DNA of 64,000 nucleotides, taken from assembly GCF_019802125.1 (NCBI RefSeq), contig NZ_JAHVHT010000002.1, positions 186,001 to 250,000 on the forward strand, written 5' to 3'. Source of the DNA: Tateyamaria omphalii (GTDB lineage: Bacteria; Pseudomonadota; Alphaproteobacteria; Rhodobacterales; Rhodobacteraceae). Both the position numbers and the translations under genes were made by a program. Under the pieces are notes generated by a model, which was given only the letters and a program-made list of their open reading frames with translations, made no database searches and was not told the DNA's origin. This document shows positions 17,904 to 26,812 of this stretch, one piece after another (within the stretch, counting starts at the first letter, position 1; every line of letters starts with the position of its first letter).

Positions 17904-18682
17904 GCGACGTTTCGGACTGGTGGTCCACCGACATCATCGACATGGCGCCCGGGCAGATCCGGATGCGCGGGCATCCGATTGAAGAGCTGATCGGCAATGT
18001 CAGCTTTCCGCAGATGATCTGGCTGATGGTACGGGGGGACGTGCCATCAGATGCACAAGCTAAACTGTTCGAGGCGGCGCTGGTCGCCGCTGTGGATCAT
18101 GGGCCGCAAGCGCCTTCCATTGCTGCAGCGCGGATGGCGGTGACGTGCGGATTGCCGTTGAATGGTGCGATTGCATCGGCGGTGAACATGCTGGACGATG
18201 TGCATGGCGGCGCCGGGGAGCAGGCGGTGGACTTGTACCACCGCGTTGAGGCTTCGGACGCGCCGCTACCGGAGGTATTGGATGCGTGGCGGGCGGAGCA
18301 TGGCCCGTTCCTGCCGGGCTTTGGGCATCGGTTTCACAAACCGGTTGATCCGCGCGCGCCGCGCCTTTTAGCGCTTGTCGATGATGCCAATGCATACGGC
18401 ACCGTATCTGGACGTTATACTGCGGTGGCGCGCAGCATTGAAAAGGCGTTGGCCGCAGAAAAAGGCAAGCCCGTGCCGATGAACATCGACGGGGCGACGG
18501 CGGTTATTTTTGCCGAATTGGGTTTTCCCGCGCCCTTGGCGCGCGGGCTTTTCTGCCTGTCTCGGTCGGTTGGCATCCTGTCCCATGCTTGGGAGCAGCA
18601 ACAGCAGGGTGGCCGGAACAAAGGGCCCACCCCACCCGGCTATCGCTGGACCTATACCGGGCCCAATCCCATCGGCGACTAG
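17900..18682 (+). CDS. Citrate-synthase-fold protein, probable citryl-CoA lyase
   Basis: A short (260 residues) member of the citrate synthase superfamily. The three catalytic positions are kept: His102 (DDVHGGAGEQ), His143 (GFGHRFHKPVDPRAP) and Asp197 (MNIDGATAVIF). Full citrate synthases are about 370-430 residues. The reduced length and the NIDG context resemble the citryl-CoA lyase module at the C-terminus of ATP-citrate lyase. It would split citryl-CoA (or a related acyl-CoA) into acetyl-CoA and a keto acid. It overlaps the CoA-transferase gene as ATGA and ends in a CTAG shared with the opposing gene's stop. Fold is secure; the specific reaction is inferred. Confidence 0.8.
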   Translation: MSDVSDWWSTDIIDMAPGQIRMRGHPIEELIGNVSFPQMIWLMVRGDVPSDAQAKLFEAALVAAVDHGPQAPSIAAARMAVTCGLPLNGAIASAVNMLDDVHGGAGEQAVDLYHRVEASDAPLPEVLDAWRAEHGPFLPGFGHRFHKPVDPRAPRLLALVDDANAYGTVSGRYTAVARSIEKALAAEKGKPVPMNIDGATAVIFAELGFPAPLARGLFCLSRSVGILSHAWEQQQQGGRNKGPTPPGYRWTYTGPNPIGD

Positions 18683-19446
18683 CGGCCCATCCACCCACCA
18701 TCGACCAGCATGACGTGTCCGTGCATATAGGCCGAGGCGTCGGAGGCGAGGAAGACGGCGGGGCCTTTGAAATCCTCGGGTTTGCCCCAACGGCCCGCAG
18801 GAATACGCTCTAGTATGGATTTGGAGCGCACGGGATCGTTGCGCAGCGCTTCGGTGTTGTCGGTGTCGATGTAACCGGGGGCGATGGCGTTGACGTTGAC
18901 GCCTTTGCTGGCCCATTCATTGGCAAACGCCATGGTGAGTTGCCCGATCCCGCCCTTGGAAGCGGCGTAGCCGGGCACCGTGATCCCACCCTGGAAGGTG
19001 AGAAGGGAAGCGGTGAAGATGATCTTGCCCGACCCGCGCTCGACCATGGTTTTGCCGATCTCGCGGGTGAGGATGAACTGGGCGTTCAGGTTCACCTCGA
19101 TCACTTTGTCCCACATGTCGTCGGGGTGATCTGCGGCGGGGGTGCGCAGGATGGTGCCCGCGTTGTTGATCAGGATGTCGATCTGCGGGTGGTCCGCAAG
19201 CACCTGAGCCGCGAAGGCCTTGACCGCCCGGCGATCAGAGAAGTCGCAGGCGTAGGGCGTGAATGTGCGCCCCATCGCTTCGACGCTTTGCTGCACGTCG
19301 GAGCCGGGCGCGAGCGTCGCACTGACGCCGGTGATGTCGGCGCCTGCTTCGGCCAGTGCCTCGGCCATGCCGCGACCGATGCCGCGTTTAGCGCCGGTGA
19401 CTAGGGCGGTTTTGCCGGTCAGGTCGAAGGTGTTGAGAACGGACAT
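18679..19446 (-). CDS. kduD: Short-chain dehydrogenase, KduD-like (2-deoxy-D-gluconate 3-dehydrogenase type)
   Basis: A 255-residue classical SDR. The nucleotide motif TGAKRGIG, the NNAG motif and the catalytic set Ser147, Tyr160 and Lys164 (GYAASKGG) are all present. The segment PGYIDTDNTEALRND and the ending HVMLVDGGWMGR are characteristic of KduD enzymes, which reduce or oxidise 3-deoxy sugar acids in uronate (pectin or similar) breakdown. It starts directly after the stop of the zinc dehydrogenase gene (TAAATG), so the two form an operon. No uronate lyase or transporter is nearby, so the physiological substrate is open. Confidence 0.82.
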   Translation of the reverse strand: MSVLNTFDLTGKTALVTGAKRGIGRGMAEALAEAGADITGVSATLAPGSDVQQSVEAMGRTFTPYACDFSDRRAVKAFAAQVLADHPQIDILINNAGTILRTPAADHPDDMWDKVIEVNLNAQFILTREIGKTMVERGSGKIIFTASLLTFQGGITVPGYAASKGGIGQLTMAFANEWASKGVNVNAIAPGYIDTDNTEALRNDPVRSKSILERIPAGRWGKPEDFKGPAVFLASDASAYMHGHVMLVDGGWMGR

Positions 19447-20478
19447 TTACAGACCCTCCGTCACGCGGATCATGGATTTCATGGCGTTGGGGTTTTCAGT
19501 GAGGTTTTTGAAGGCGCCTTCGATGTCTTCCAAACCTTGGATGTCGGTGATGAAGGCGTCGCAATCGACGACACCTTTCGCGAGCAGATCCATGGCTTTG
19601 TCGTAATCCTCGGGCCGGTAGACACGGGCTCCGATCAGGTCAAGCTCACGCCAGAAGAATTGGAACATGTCGATCTGGGGTTTGGTGGCATGGATGGCGA
19701 CCATGACAATACGCCCGCGTGTGGCGGCAGCAGCGGTCATCAGGTCGACGCCGGGTTGGCTGCCGGACACTTCGAAGACGACGTCAGCGCCCTTGCCGCC
19801 CGTGGCCTCGTGCATGGCTTTGGCGACGTCGGTGGTTTTGGGGTCCATGGTCGTGAACCCAACCTTCTGAGCAAAGGCGAGGCGGTTGTCGTTGATCTCG
19901 GCCACGGTCACGTTCGCGCCCGCGTCCCGCGCGGCCATGGCGACCAACATGCCGATGGGGCCGCCGCCGATGACAAGCACATCTTCGCCCGGCTGGACCT
20001 TGCCCCGGTCGACGTCATGGACGGCCACGGCGAGGGGTTCGATGAGGGCGGCATGGGCGAGATTGAGGTCCTTGGGGAGGATATGGACGGTGTGGGCGGG
20101 GACGTTCCATTTCTGCTGGAAGGCGCCATCGCTGTCGATGCCGATGAATTTGAGGTTGTGGCAGATGTGCTGGTGACCAGCGTCACAGGCGGGGCAGTTA
20201 CCGCAGTGATCGAGCGGGCGGACGACGATGGGTTGGCCGGGTTCGAAACCATCGACACCCTCACCTACGGCAGAGACCACGCCCGACATCTCGTGCCCGA
20301 TGGTGCGTTCGAACCCGACGCGCGCGTCCATGTGACCGAGATAGATATGAAGGTCGGTCCCGCAGATGCCGCAATAGGCCACGTCGATTTGCACCTGGCC
20401 TGGGCCGGGCGCGGGTGTTTCGACCGCCTCGACCGTGAAGTGCTTGTCGCCGCGGTAGAACGCTGCCTGATGCGTCAT
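19447..20478 (-). CDS. Zinc-dependent medium-chain alcohol/polyol dehydrogenase
   Basis: A 343-residue MDR-family dehydrogenase. The catalytic zinc site is visible as CGICGTDLH and GHEMSG, and the structural zinc site as the four Cys in HCGNCPACDAGHQHIC. The Rossmann motif is VLVIGGGPIGMLVA. It resembles L-threonine, sorbitol or butanediol dehydrogenases. Coupling with the KduD-like gene at zero spacing suggests oxidation of a sugar alcohol or sugar acid in the same pathway. The start ATG at 20478 has GAGAGGACATC upstream. Substrate cannot be named. Confidence 0.88.
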   Translation of the reverse strand: MTHQAAFYRGDKHFTVEAVETPAPGPGQVQIDVAYCGICGTDLHIYLGHMDARVGFERTIGHEMSGVVSAVGEGVDGFEPGQPIVVRPLDHCGNCPACDAGHQHICHNLKFIGIDSDGAFQQKWNVPAHTVHILPKDLNLAHAALIEPLAVAVHDVDRGKVQPGEDVLVIGGGPIGMLVAMAARDAGANVTVAEINDNRLAFAQKVGFTTMDPKTTDVAKAMHEATGGKGADVVFEVSGSQPGVDLMTAAAATRGRIVMVAIHATKPQIDMFQFFWRELDLIGARVYRPEDYDKAMDLLAKGVVDCDAFITDIQGLEDIEGAFKNLTENPNAMKSMIRVTEGL

Positions 20479-20568
20479 GTGTGATGTCCTCTCTCCCTGT
20501 CGGCGCGACTGTGGACCGGAGGGAAAGGGGCGATCAAGGGGCGCGGTGAATTTCGTGAAACCGGAATC

Positions 20569-22752
20569 TCAAGACTTGGCGCAGAGCGTTATGGCGGCGT
20601 CCACGATACCATCTGTTGAGGGGAGTGTGGCGGCGTAGGCGGGGCCGGTGGCGATGAAGCAATCCTCGGCCGTGACACGCGCGATGTTTGGAATGCCTGC
20701 TTCGGTGAAGAGGCTCATCAGCGCCTCGGACTGGCTACCGGTGCGGCGGCATTCATCGACGATCAGAGTGGCTTGGCAGGCGCGCGCATGTTCGATCAGC
20801 GCGGCCTCTGGCATCGGGGCGAGCCAGCGCATGTCGATGACGCGGGCGTTTATGCCCTTGGCCTGCAAGCGCTTTGCGGCCTGTTCCGACAGATACCGTC
20901 CGTTGCCGTATGTTACGATGGCAAGGTCGGTGCCCTCTCCGCTGATCCCGACCTCGCCCAGCGCGATCCGTTCGTCGGGCGCGGGGTAGGTCGACATCCA
21001 CGCCTTGTCGCCGTCGTTGTGCAGGTCGCGCATGGGGTAGAGGGCGATGGGTTCGATGAACACCACGACGCGCTGCTCTTCGCGGGCCAGCCGCACCGCT
21101 TCGCGGAGCATCCTGGCCGCGTCATCGCCGCGCGAGGGGCAGGCGATGATGAGGCCGGGGATGTCTCGCAGGACGGCGAGGGAATTGTCGTTGTGAAAGT
21201 GGCCGCCGAAACCGCGCTGGTAGCCGAGGCCCGCGATGCGGAGGACCATGGGGTTGGTGAATTGGCCGTTGGAGAAGAACGGGAGTGTGGCGGCTTCGCC
21301 CCTAAGCTGATCCTCTGCATTGTGGAGGTAGGCGAGAAACTGGATTTCGGGGATCGGGATAAAGCCGTTATGGGCCATACCGATGGCGAGGCCGAGGATG
21401 GATTGTTCGTCGAGCAGTGTGTCGATGACACGGTGCGGACCGAAGCGGGCTTGCAGCTTTTGCGTCGCGCCGTAGACGCCGCCCTTTTTCCCGATGTCCT
21501 CGCCCGCTATGACGATTTCCGGGTGTTCGAGCATGAGGTCGGTGAGCGCCCAAGAGATCAGCTTGCTCATCACCTGTGGTTCTTCGCTGCTTCGGAGATC
21601 GGTGCCGAAGGTACGTTTCCGTTGATCCGGAGAAGGACCGTTTGTGGGTGCGCAGGTTCGCGCCGGAGGGATTAGGCTTGCGCGCACATCTTGCGCTAAC
21701 TGCAGACGAGCGCGTTTGACGGCCTTGGCGGCGAGCATCTCGCATTCGGCGCCGATGTCCTCGTAGATGCTCAAAGCGTCCTTGGGTGCTGCCGCACCGC
21801 TGTCGCGAAGAAGGCGGGCGGTATGAAGGAGCGGGTCGTTGCCCTCATCCGCTTCTATATCTGCTTTGGCGCGGTAGGTCGCTTCGACGTCCGAGCCTGC
21901 GTGACCGTAGAGGCGCACAGTGCGGATATGCAGGAAGGCGGGACGTTTGTGGCGACGGACAAAGGCGGCCGCCTCTGCCGCGACCCTGTGGGTTTCCGCG
22001 ACGTTCAAGCCGTCACAGGCGAAATAGGTGAGGCCGGGTTTGGCGGCGAAGTTGGCGGCGATCCAGCCGTGGGGTGTGGGGGTCGAGATGCCGATGCCGT
22101 TGTCCTCGCACACAAACAGTAGCGGCAACGGCACGTTTTGAAAGCTCGTCCAGCAGGCTGTGTTGATGGCGCCTTGGGCGGTGGAGTGGTTGGCGGAGGC
22201 GTCGCCGAAGCTGCACATGACGATGCTGTCATCCGGCAGGTGTGCATGTTCCGGACGCTGCCGTTTGGACAATCCGATGGAATAGGCCGCACCAACCGCC
22301 TTGGGCAAGTGACTGGCGATGGTCGAGGTTTGGGGCGGGATGTTCAGTGCCTTGGAGCCCAGGACCTTATGGCGACCACCCGACATGGGATCGTCGGCCG
22401 AAGCGGCGAAGCTGAGCAGGATGTCCCATGCCGGATTCTGATCGGGGACCTGACCCGCGCGGGCGATCTGAAACGCAGCATCGCGGTAATGCAGGAACGC
22501 CATGTCGGTGGGGCGCAGGGCATGGGCGACGCCCGCCATCCCCTCGTGACCGCTCGACCCGATGGTGTAGTATCCCTGCCCGGCCTTCTGCATGACGCGG
22601 CTGGTGCGGTCGAGTTGCCGGGACAGGCATTGCGCGCGGTAGAGCGTCAGAAGCGTGTCGGGTTCCATATCGCCTGCACCCGCGCCCGAAGGCAGGTCGT
22701 TGGCTTTCAGCCGCCGGTGGAAGTTGTCGTGAACGATAGCGGCGCGGTCCAT
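20569..22752 (-). CDS. Fused alpha/beta E1 component of a branched-chain-type 2-oxoacid dehydrogenase
   Basis: A 727-residue thiamine-diphosphate enzyme carrying both E1 halves in one chain. Residues 1-345 are the alpha part, with the ThDP motif GDASANHS (183-190) through CEDNG (215-219). A 50-residue linker follows. The beta part starts near Met395 (MSKLISWALTDLMLEHPEI), with GEDIGKKGGVYGAT, PIPEIQFLAYL and CPSRGDDAARMLREA. Such E1 proteins decarboxylate a 2-oxoacid and transfer the acyl group to a lipoyl E2. No E2 or E3 gene is in the window, so it must use partners encoded elsewhere. It lies 90 nt downstream-facing of the dehydrogenase pair on the same strand. Confidence 0.88.
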   Translation of the reverse strand: MDRAAIVHDNFHRRLKANDLPSGAGAGDMEPDTLLTLYRAQCLSRQLDRTSRVMQKAGQGYYTIGSSGHEGMAGVAHALRPTDMAFLHYRDAAFQIARAGQVPDQNPAWDILLSFAASADDPMSGGRHKVLGSKALNIPPQTSTIASHLPKAVGAAYSIGLSKRQRPEHAHLPDDSIVMCSFGDASANHSTAQGAINTACWTSFQNVPLPLLFVCEDNGIGISTPTPHGWIAANFAAKPGLTYFACDGLNVAETHRVAAEAAAFVRRHKRPAFLHIRTVRLYGHAGSDVEATYRAKADIEADEGNDPLLHTARLLRDSGAAAPKDALSIYEDIGAECEMLAAKAVKRARLQLAQDVRASLIPPARTCAPTNGPSPDQRKRTFGTDLRSSEEPQVMSKLISWALTDLMLEHPEIVIAGEDIGKKGGVYGATQKLQARFGPHRVIDTLLDEQSILGLAIGMAHNGFIPIPEIQFLAYLHNAEDQLRGEAATLPFFSNGQFTNPMVLRIAGLGYQRGFGGHFHNDNSLAVLRDIPGLIIACPSRGDDAARMLREAVRLAREEQRVVVFIEPIALYPMRDLHNDGDKAWMSTYPAPDERIALGEVGISGEGTDLAIVTYGNGRYLSEQAAKRLQAKGINARVIDMRWLAPMPEAALIEHARACQATLIVDECRRTGSQSEALMSLFTEAGIPNIARVTAEDCFIATGPAYAATLPSTDGIVDAAITLCAKS

Positions 22753-23126
22753 GGGCGGGTCCGTTTTGGTTGGCGTTGTATGAGGTCATAGAACAGCGCC
22801 AATAACGAATGGTCCAGTGCCCCAAGGAACGCGCTGCAAAGTGATGTCGTTACCGGAACATGTCCAAATCGACCTTTGCTTGGGATCGCCAACCCGGCAG
22901 GCGAAGACATTGAGGCCGAGAGCTGATTGGTCCATGGTGCCGCAGGCTGCGTGTCTGACACCGACAATGACCGACGTCTAACCCGGACGATGCGTCTGAA
23001 GCCGGTTAGGACCGCCAGGCGCTGGTTGTGACCCAGCCATATCGCTGTCCACAGCCCCGCCTCGACACCAGCAACCCAATCTAAACCGCGCTTTCCCAAG
23101 GGCCAAACGCGCGTTATAGCGGGCGC
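22753..23126. other. Intergenic stretch without a recognisable gene
   Basis: These 374 nt separate the divergent E1 and rnd genes and must hold both promoters. I see no convincing coding frame; a minus-strand open frame crossing it merely runs into both neighbours. There is no strong terminator or repeat. The only clear element is a TTATAG just before rnd. Confidence 0.6.
23114..23126 (+). promoter_or_regulatory. Candidate -10 element giving a leaderless rnd transcript
   Basis: TTATAG at 23114-23119 lies 7 nt before the A of the rnd ATG, which is the geometry of a transcription start on the start codon. No purine-rich ribosome site precedes the ATG (the upstream bases are GCGGGCGC). The -35 region is weak (TTTCCC, 16 nt upstream). 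Function is inferred from position only. Confidence 0.3.
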
Positions 23127-23741
23127 ATGACGAACCATTTGCATATTTCCGACCTGCCCGACGACCTCGACTTGGGGCCGGTCGTGGCCATCGACTGCGA
23201 AACCATGGGCCTGAACCCGCACCGTGATCGGCTGTGCGTGGTGCAACTGTCCGGCGGCGGCGGCAACGCGCATATCGTGCAGATCAAGCTGGGCCAGACT
23301 GAGGCACCGAACCTATGCCGTCTGCTCGAAGACCCGAACGTACTCAAACTGTTTCACTTCGGCCGCTTCGACATTGCCGCGATGCTGAACGCCTTTGGCG
23401 CGGTCACAGCACCCGTCTACTGCACCAAGATCGCGAGCCGCCTGATCCGCACCTATACCGACCGGCATGGGCTGAAGAACCTGTTGCAGGAAATGCTTGG
23501 TATCGACATTTCGAAACAGCAGCAGTCCAGCGACTGGGGCGCGGACACGCTGAGCGATGCGCAGTTGGAATACGCCGCCTCTGATGTGCTGTACCTCCAC
23601 AAGCTGCGCGAGGCGCTGAACGAGCGGCTGGAGCGCGAAGGCAGGATGGACATCGCGCAGGCGTGCTTCGACTTCCTGCCCATGCGCGCGCGCCTGGATC
23701 TGGCAGGTTGGCCAGACACGGACATCTTTGCCCACTCATGA
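23127..23741 (+). CDS. rnd: RNase D-like 3'-5' exoribonuclease (catalytic domain only)
   Basis: A 204-residue DEDDy exonuclease. The four acidic positions are visible: Asp and Glu in AIDCETMGL, the Asp in FHFGRFDIAAML, and the Tyr/Asp pair in YAASDVLYLHKL. E. coli RNase D is about 375 residues with HRDC domains; here the protein stops after the nuclease domain, which is common for alphaproteobacterial homologues. It would trim structured RNA 3' ends. Its stop overlaps the kdsD start as ATGA, making it the first gene of the Kdo/LPS export operon. Confidence 0.88.
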   Translation: MTNHLHISDLPDDLDLGPVVAIDCETMGLNPHRDRLCVVQLSGGGGNAHIVQIKLGQTEAPNLCRLLEDPNVLKLFHFGRFDIAAMLNAFGAVTAPVYCTKIASRLIRTYTDRHGLKNLLQEMLGIDISKQQQSSDWGADTLSDAQLEYAASDVLYLHKLREALNERLEREGRMDIAQACFDFLPMRARLDLAGWPDTDIFAHS

Positions 23742-24721
23742 GCGGCAGGACCCCCTTTATCGACACCGCGCGTCGGGTGATCCGGACAGAAGCAGACGCG
23801 CTTGGCGTCTTGGCCGACGGTCTGGATGAAACCTTTCGCGCCGCCATTGGCGTTCTGCTGAACGCGACGGGCCGGGTGATCGTGACGGGGATCGGGAAAT
23901 CCGGGCACATCGCCCGCAAGATTGCGGCGACGCTGGCCAGCACGGGTACGCCCGCGCAATTCGTGCATCCGGCAGAGGCGAGCCATGGCGATCTGGGCAT
24001 GGTCACGCGGGCCGATGTCGTGCTGGCAATCTCGAACTCGGGCGAAGCACCCGAACTGGCAAATATGATTGCCTTTTCGCGGCGCTTTGACATTCCGCTG
24101 ATCGGCATCACCAAGGCACCGAAAAGCGCATTGGGCATCGCGTGCGATGTTGTTCTGCAATTGCCGGATCTGGGCGAAGCCTGCGGCACGGGCGTCGTGC
24201 CCACGACATCAACGACGCTGACGCTCGCGCTGGGTGATGCACTCGCCGTGGCATTGATGGAGCATCGGGAGTTTACCGCGGAGCATTTCCGCGACTTTCA
24301 CCCCGGTGGCAAACTGGGCGCCCAACTGACGCGCGTATCCGATCTGATGCATGGCGGCGCGTCCATGCCGCTGGTTGGCGAAGACACGACCATGGCCGAC
24401 GCGCTGCTTGAGATCAGCGAAAAGGGCTTTGGGGTGGTTGGGGTAACGAACGACGCAGGCGGCCTGGTCGGCATCATCACGGACGGTGACCTGCGGCGTC
24501 ATATGAGCGACGGCTTGCTGGGCTTGAAGGCCCGCGACGTGATGACCATTTCACCAAGAACGATCGGCCCGGATGTCTTGGCGCAAGAGGCAGTCAGCAT
24601 CATGAACGGTCGTGCTGGTGAACGTTCCGTGACGTGTTTGTTCGTGGCTGAAGAAGACCAAGGCAATACGCCGCTGGGTCTCATTCACATCCACGACTGT
24701 TTGCGCGTGGGGCTGGGTTAA
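23738..24721 (+). CDS. kdsD: Arabinose-5-phosphate isomerase (KpsF/GutQ family)
   Basis: A 327-residue sugar-phosphate isomerase that converts ribulose 5-phosphate to arabinose 5-phosphate, the first committed step to Kdo. An N-terminal SIS domain carries GIGKSGHIARKIAATLAST and the HPAEASHGDLGMV segment. Two CBS domains follow (from about residue 205: LMHGGASMPLV, and VMTISPRTIGP). The ATG at 23738 gives coupled translation with rnd; the earlier in-frame Met at 23663 lies wholly inside rnd. The neighbours lptC-lptA-lptB and the distant kdsB support a role in LPS rather than capsule only. Confidence 0.93.
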   Translation: MSGRTPFIDTARRVIRTEADALGVLADGLDETFRAAIGVLLNATGRVIVTGIGKSGHIARKIAATLASTGTPAQFVHPAEASHGDLGMVTRADVVLAISNSGEAPELANMIAFSRRFDIPLIGITKAPKSALGIACDVVLQLPDLGEACGTGVVPTTSTTLTLALGDALAVALMEHREFTAEHFRDFHPGGKLGAQLTRVSDLMHGGASMPLVGEDTTMADALLEISEKGFGVVGVTNDAGGLVGIITDGDLRRHMSDGLLGLKARDVMTISPRTIGPDVLAQEAVSIMNGRAGERSVTCLFVAEEDQGNTPLGLIHIHDCLRVGLG

Positions 24722-24730
24722 GGACATGGC

Positions 24731-25330
24731 ATGGACAGGTATTCAAAGCTCGTCGCCTGGCTCAAGGTGCTGCTGCCGTTAGCGGCGCTCGCCCTGCTGT
24801 CCACGCTGTTCCTTCTGTCGCGCAACATCGACCCTGTGGCGTCCGTTCCTTTCGCCGAGACTGAAATTCAGGAACGGTTGCGCGGGCAACAGGTTACTGC
24901 ACCGTTCTTTTCCGGCACATCAAGCAGCGGCGACCGCATTTCAGTTTCTGCCGGCACACTGGCAACTGCCGATGGTCAGAACAACGCGGCGACCGACTTG
25001 GCCGCGCATATTGACCTCGCTGGTGGCACGCGCGTTGTACTGTTTTCCGACCGTGGAGCGTTCGACATGGCGCGCGGCGCCTCATCTCTTGAGGGCAATG
25101 TCGTGATCACGACATCAACCGGCTACAAATTGAATTCCGAGCAACTTCTGACCGACTTCGAAAACATGACGGTCGAATCGCCTGGGCCCGTGAACGGTCT
25201 GGGCCTCTCCGGTACTTTGGAGGCGGGCAACATGCGCTTGGAAAAGCCCGACGGGGGCGAGACTGCCCAATTGGTTTTCACAAACGGCGTAAAGTTGATA
25301 TACCGCCCGCAAGACTTGGAAGAAGAATAG
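24731..25330 (+). CDS. lptC: LPS export protein LptC
   Basis: A 199-residue bitopic inner-membrane protein with one N-terminal helix (about residues 8-28, VAWLKVLLPLAALALLSTLF). A periplasmic beta-jellyroll domain of the LptC type follows, with typical repeats such as GDRISVSAGTLATADGQNN and SSLEGNVVITTSTGYKLNS. LptC links the LptB2FG transporter to the periplasmic LptA bridge. It starts 9 nt after kdsD and ends 4 nt before lptA, in the conserved lptCAB order. Confidence 0.9.
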   Translation: MDRYSKLVAWLKVLLPLAALALLSTLFLLSRNIDPVASVPFAETEIQERLRGQQVTAPFFSGTSSSGDRISVSAGTLATADGQNNAATDLAAHIDLAGGTRVVLFSDRGAFDMARGASSLEGNVVITTSTGYKLNSEQLLTDFENMTVESPGPVNGLGLSGTLEAGNMRLEKPDGGETAQLVFTNGVKLIYRPQDLEEE

Positions 25331-25334
25331 ACCC

Positions 25335-25823
25335 GTGACTTTTTTGCGTGCCATAGCCTGCCTGATCCTGATGGGTCTGATTACTCCACTTCATGCACAG
25401 GGCACTCAAGTTGCCTTTGGTGCGATCCAACAAGACACTTCGGCACCGGTTGAGGTCAGCGCGAACGAGCTGAACGTGGATCAAGAAACAGGCGAGGCCG
25501 TGTTTACCGGCAACGTGGTCGTGGGTCAGGGCGAGATGCGCCTGTCCGCCCCGCGCGTTCTGGTCATCTATCTCGAAGATCAGGCAGGCATCGAACGTTT
25601 GGAAGCCACAGGCGGCGTCACATTGGTGTCCGGTCCGGACGCGGCCGAGGCGCAGCGCGCCGACTACAGCATCGACACCGGCCTGATCGTGATGACCGGT
25701 GACGTGCTACTGACCCAGGGACAAAGCGCCATCGCGTCCGAGCGGATGACGGTCAACCTCGAAGACGGAACCGCGCGGATGCAAGGCAACGTCAAGACGA
25801 TCCTGCAAACCGGCAACAACTGA
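25335..25823 (+). CDS. lptA: LPS export bridge protein LptA
   Basis: A 162-residue periplasmic protein with a signal peptide ([23 protein letters not shown]). A single OstA-type beta-jellyroll domain follows, with motifs [20 protein letters not shown] and [19 protein letters not shown]. It oligomerises to carry LPS from LptC to LptD. The start codon is GTG at 25335, 4 nt after lptC. Its TGA overlaps the lptB ATG (TGATG), so expression is probably coupled. Confidence 0.92.
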   Translation: MTFLRAIACLILMGLITPLHAQGTQVAFGAIQQDTSAPVEVSANELNVDQETGEAVFTGNVVVGQGEMRLSAPRVLVIYLEDQAGIERLEATGGVTLVSGPDAAEAQRADYSIDTGLIVMTGDVLLTQGQSAIASERMTVNLEDGTARMQGNVKTILQTGNN

Positions 25824-26581
25824 TGGCGACACCGGACCTGAAATTGGCCGAAGGATCCTCCGGCCTGCGCATTTCGCATTTGCGCAAATCCTATCGCAAG
25901 AAGGTCGTTATCCGCGACTTCTCCATGGAACTGAACCGGGGCGAGGTTGTCGCGCTTCTGGGGCCGAACGGGTCCGGCAAAACAACGACGTTCTATGCGG
26001 TGGCCGGCTTGGTTACGCCAGAAGGTGGGACCGTGCTGCTTGATGGCAATGACGTCACCAACCTGCCGATGTATCGACGCGCACAGATGGGCATCGGCTA
26101 TCTGCCGCAAGAGATGAGCATCTTCCGCGGTCTCAGCGTGCAGGACAACATCCTCGCCATCCTCGACATCACCGAACCCGACCGCCACAAGCGGCGCGAG
26201 CGGCTTGAGGAGTTGCTGAGCGAATTTTCGATCGAGCACTTGCGTCGCGCCCCAGCGCTGGCCCTGTCCGGCGGCGAGCGGCGTCGGGTGGAAATTGCGC
26301 GATCGCTCGCCGCCAACCCGAATTATTTGCTGTTGGACGAACCCTTTGCCGGGGTCGACCCAATCTCGGTCGGGGATATCCGTCATCTTGTGGGTGATTT
26401 GAAAAAACGCGGCATCGGCGTGCTGATCACGGATCACAACGTGCGTGAAACGCTCGAGATCGTCGACCGTGCCTACATCCTGCATGATGGGCAGGTTCTG
26501 ATGTCCGGGACGCCTGAAGACGTGGTTCAGAACGAAAACGTGCGCCGCGTGTATCTGGGCGAAAACTTCCGTATCGGCTGA
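25823..26581 (+). CDS. lptB: LPS export ABC transporter ATPase LptB
   Basis: A 252-residue cytoplasmic ATPase. Walker A is GPNGSGKT (47-54), the Q-loop is in [12 protein letters not shown], the signature is [12 protein letters not shown], Walker B is [13 protein letters not shown], and the switch histidine is in [11 protein letters not shown]. The motifs [12 protein letters not shown] and [10 protein letters not shown] are typical of LptB. It powers LPS extraction with LptFG, which are not in the window. It ends the lpt block; a 231-nt gap separates it from hpf. Confidence 0.96.
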   Translation: MATPDLKLAEGSSGLRISHLRKSYRKKVVIRDFSMELNRGEVVALLGPNGSGKTTTFYAVAGLVTPEGGTVLLDGNDVTNLPMYRRAQMGIGYLPQEMSIFRGLSVQDNILAILDITEPDRHKRRERLEELLSEFSIEHLRRAPALALSGGERRRVEIARSLAANPNYLLLDEPFAGVDPISVGDIRHLVGDLKKRGIGVLITDHNVRETLEIVDRAYILHDGQVLMSGTPEDVVQNENVRRVYLGENFRIG

Positions 26582-26812
26582 GCGACGGCGCGCGCGCCAT
26601 GTCCGCTTTTCATTGACTCCGAGTGCACTTTTGGCGTGCAATGACAGCATGGCTCTCGTGCTGTCCCCGATCTGCAACATCAGGATCCGTCTTACGGGTT
26701 TTGATATAGATCAGGGTCAGGAACAGCCTTTTCCGCAATTCTAGATACGTACGCGCCGCCAATGACTTGGTGGTCAAAAACGTGCGTCGCGGACACATCA
26801 GAAGGAGCAAGA
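26582..26812 (+). promoter_or_regulatory. Leader region of hpf
   Basis: A 231-nt gap with no coding frame between lptB and hpf. It is AT-richer than its surroundings and contains TATAGAT near 26704 and a GGAAC near 26722. A strong ribosome site (GAAGGAGC) lies just before the hpf ATG. It probably contains an independent promoter for hpf-ptsN, since ribosome hibernation genes respond to growth phase. I cannot assign the exact promoter elements. Confidence 0.35.

Noticed and set aside
22707..23273. 188-codon minus-strand frame between the E1 and rnd genes
   Set aside because: It overlaps both real genes, lacks a ribosome site and has no coherent protein pattern.
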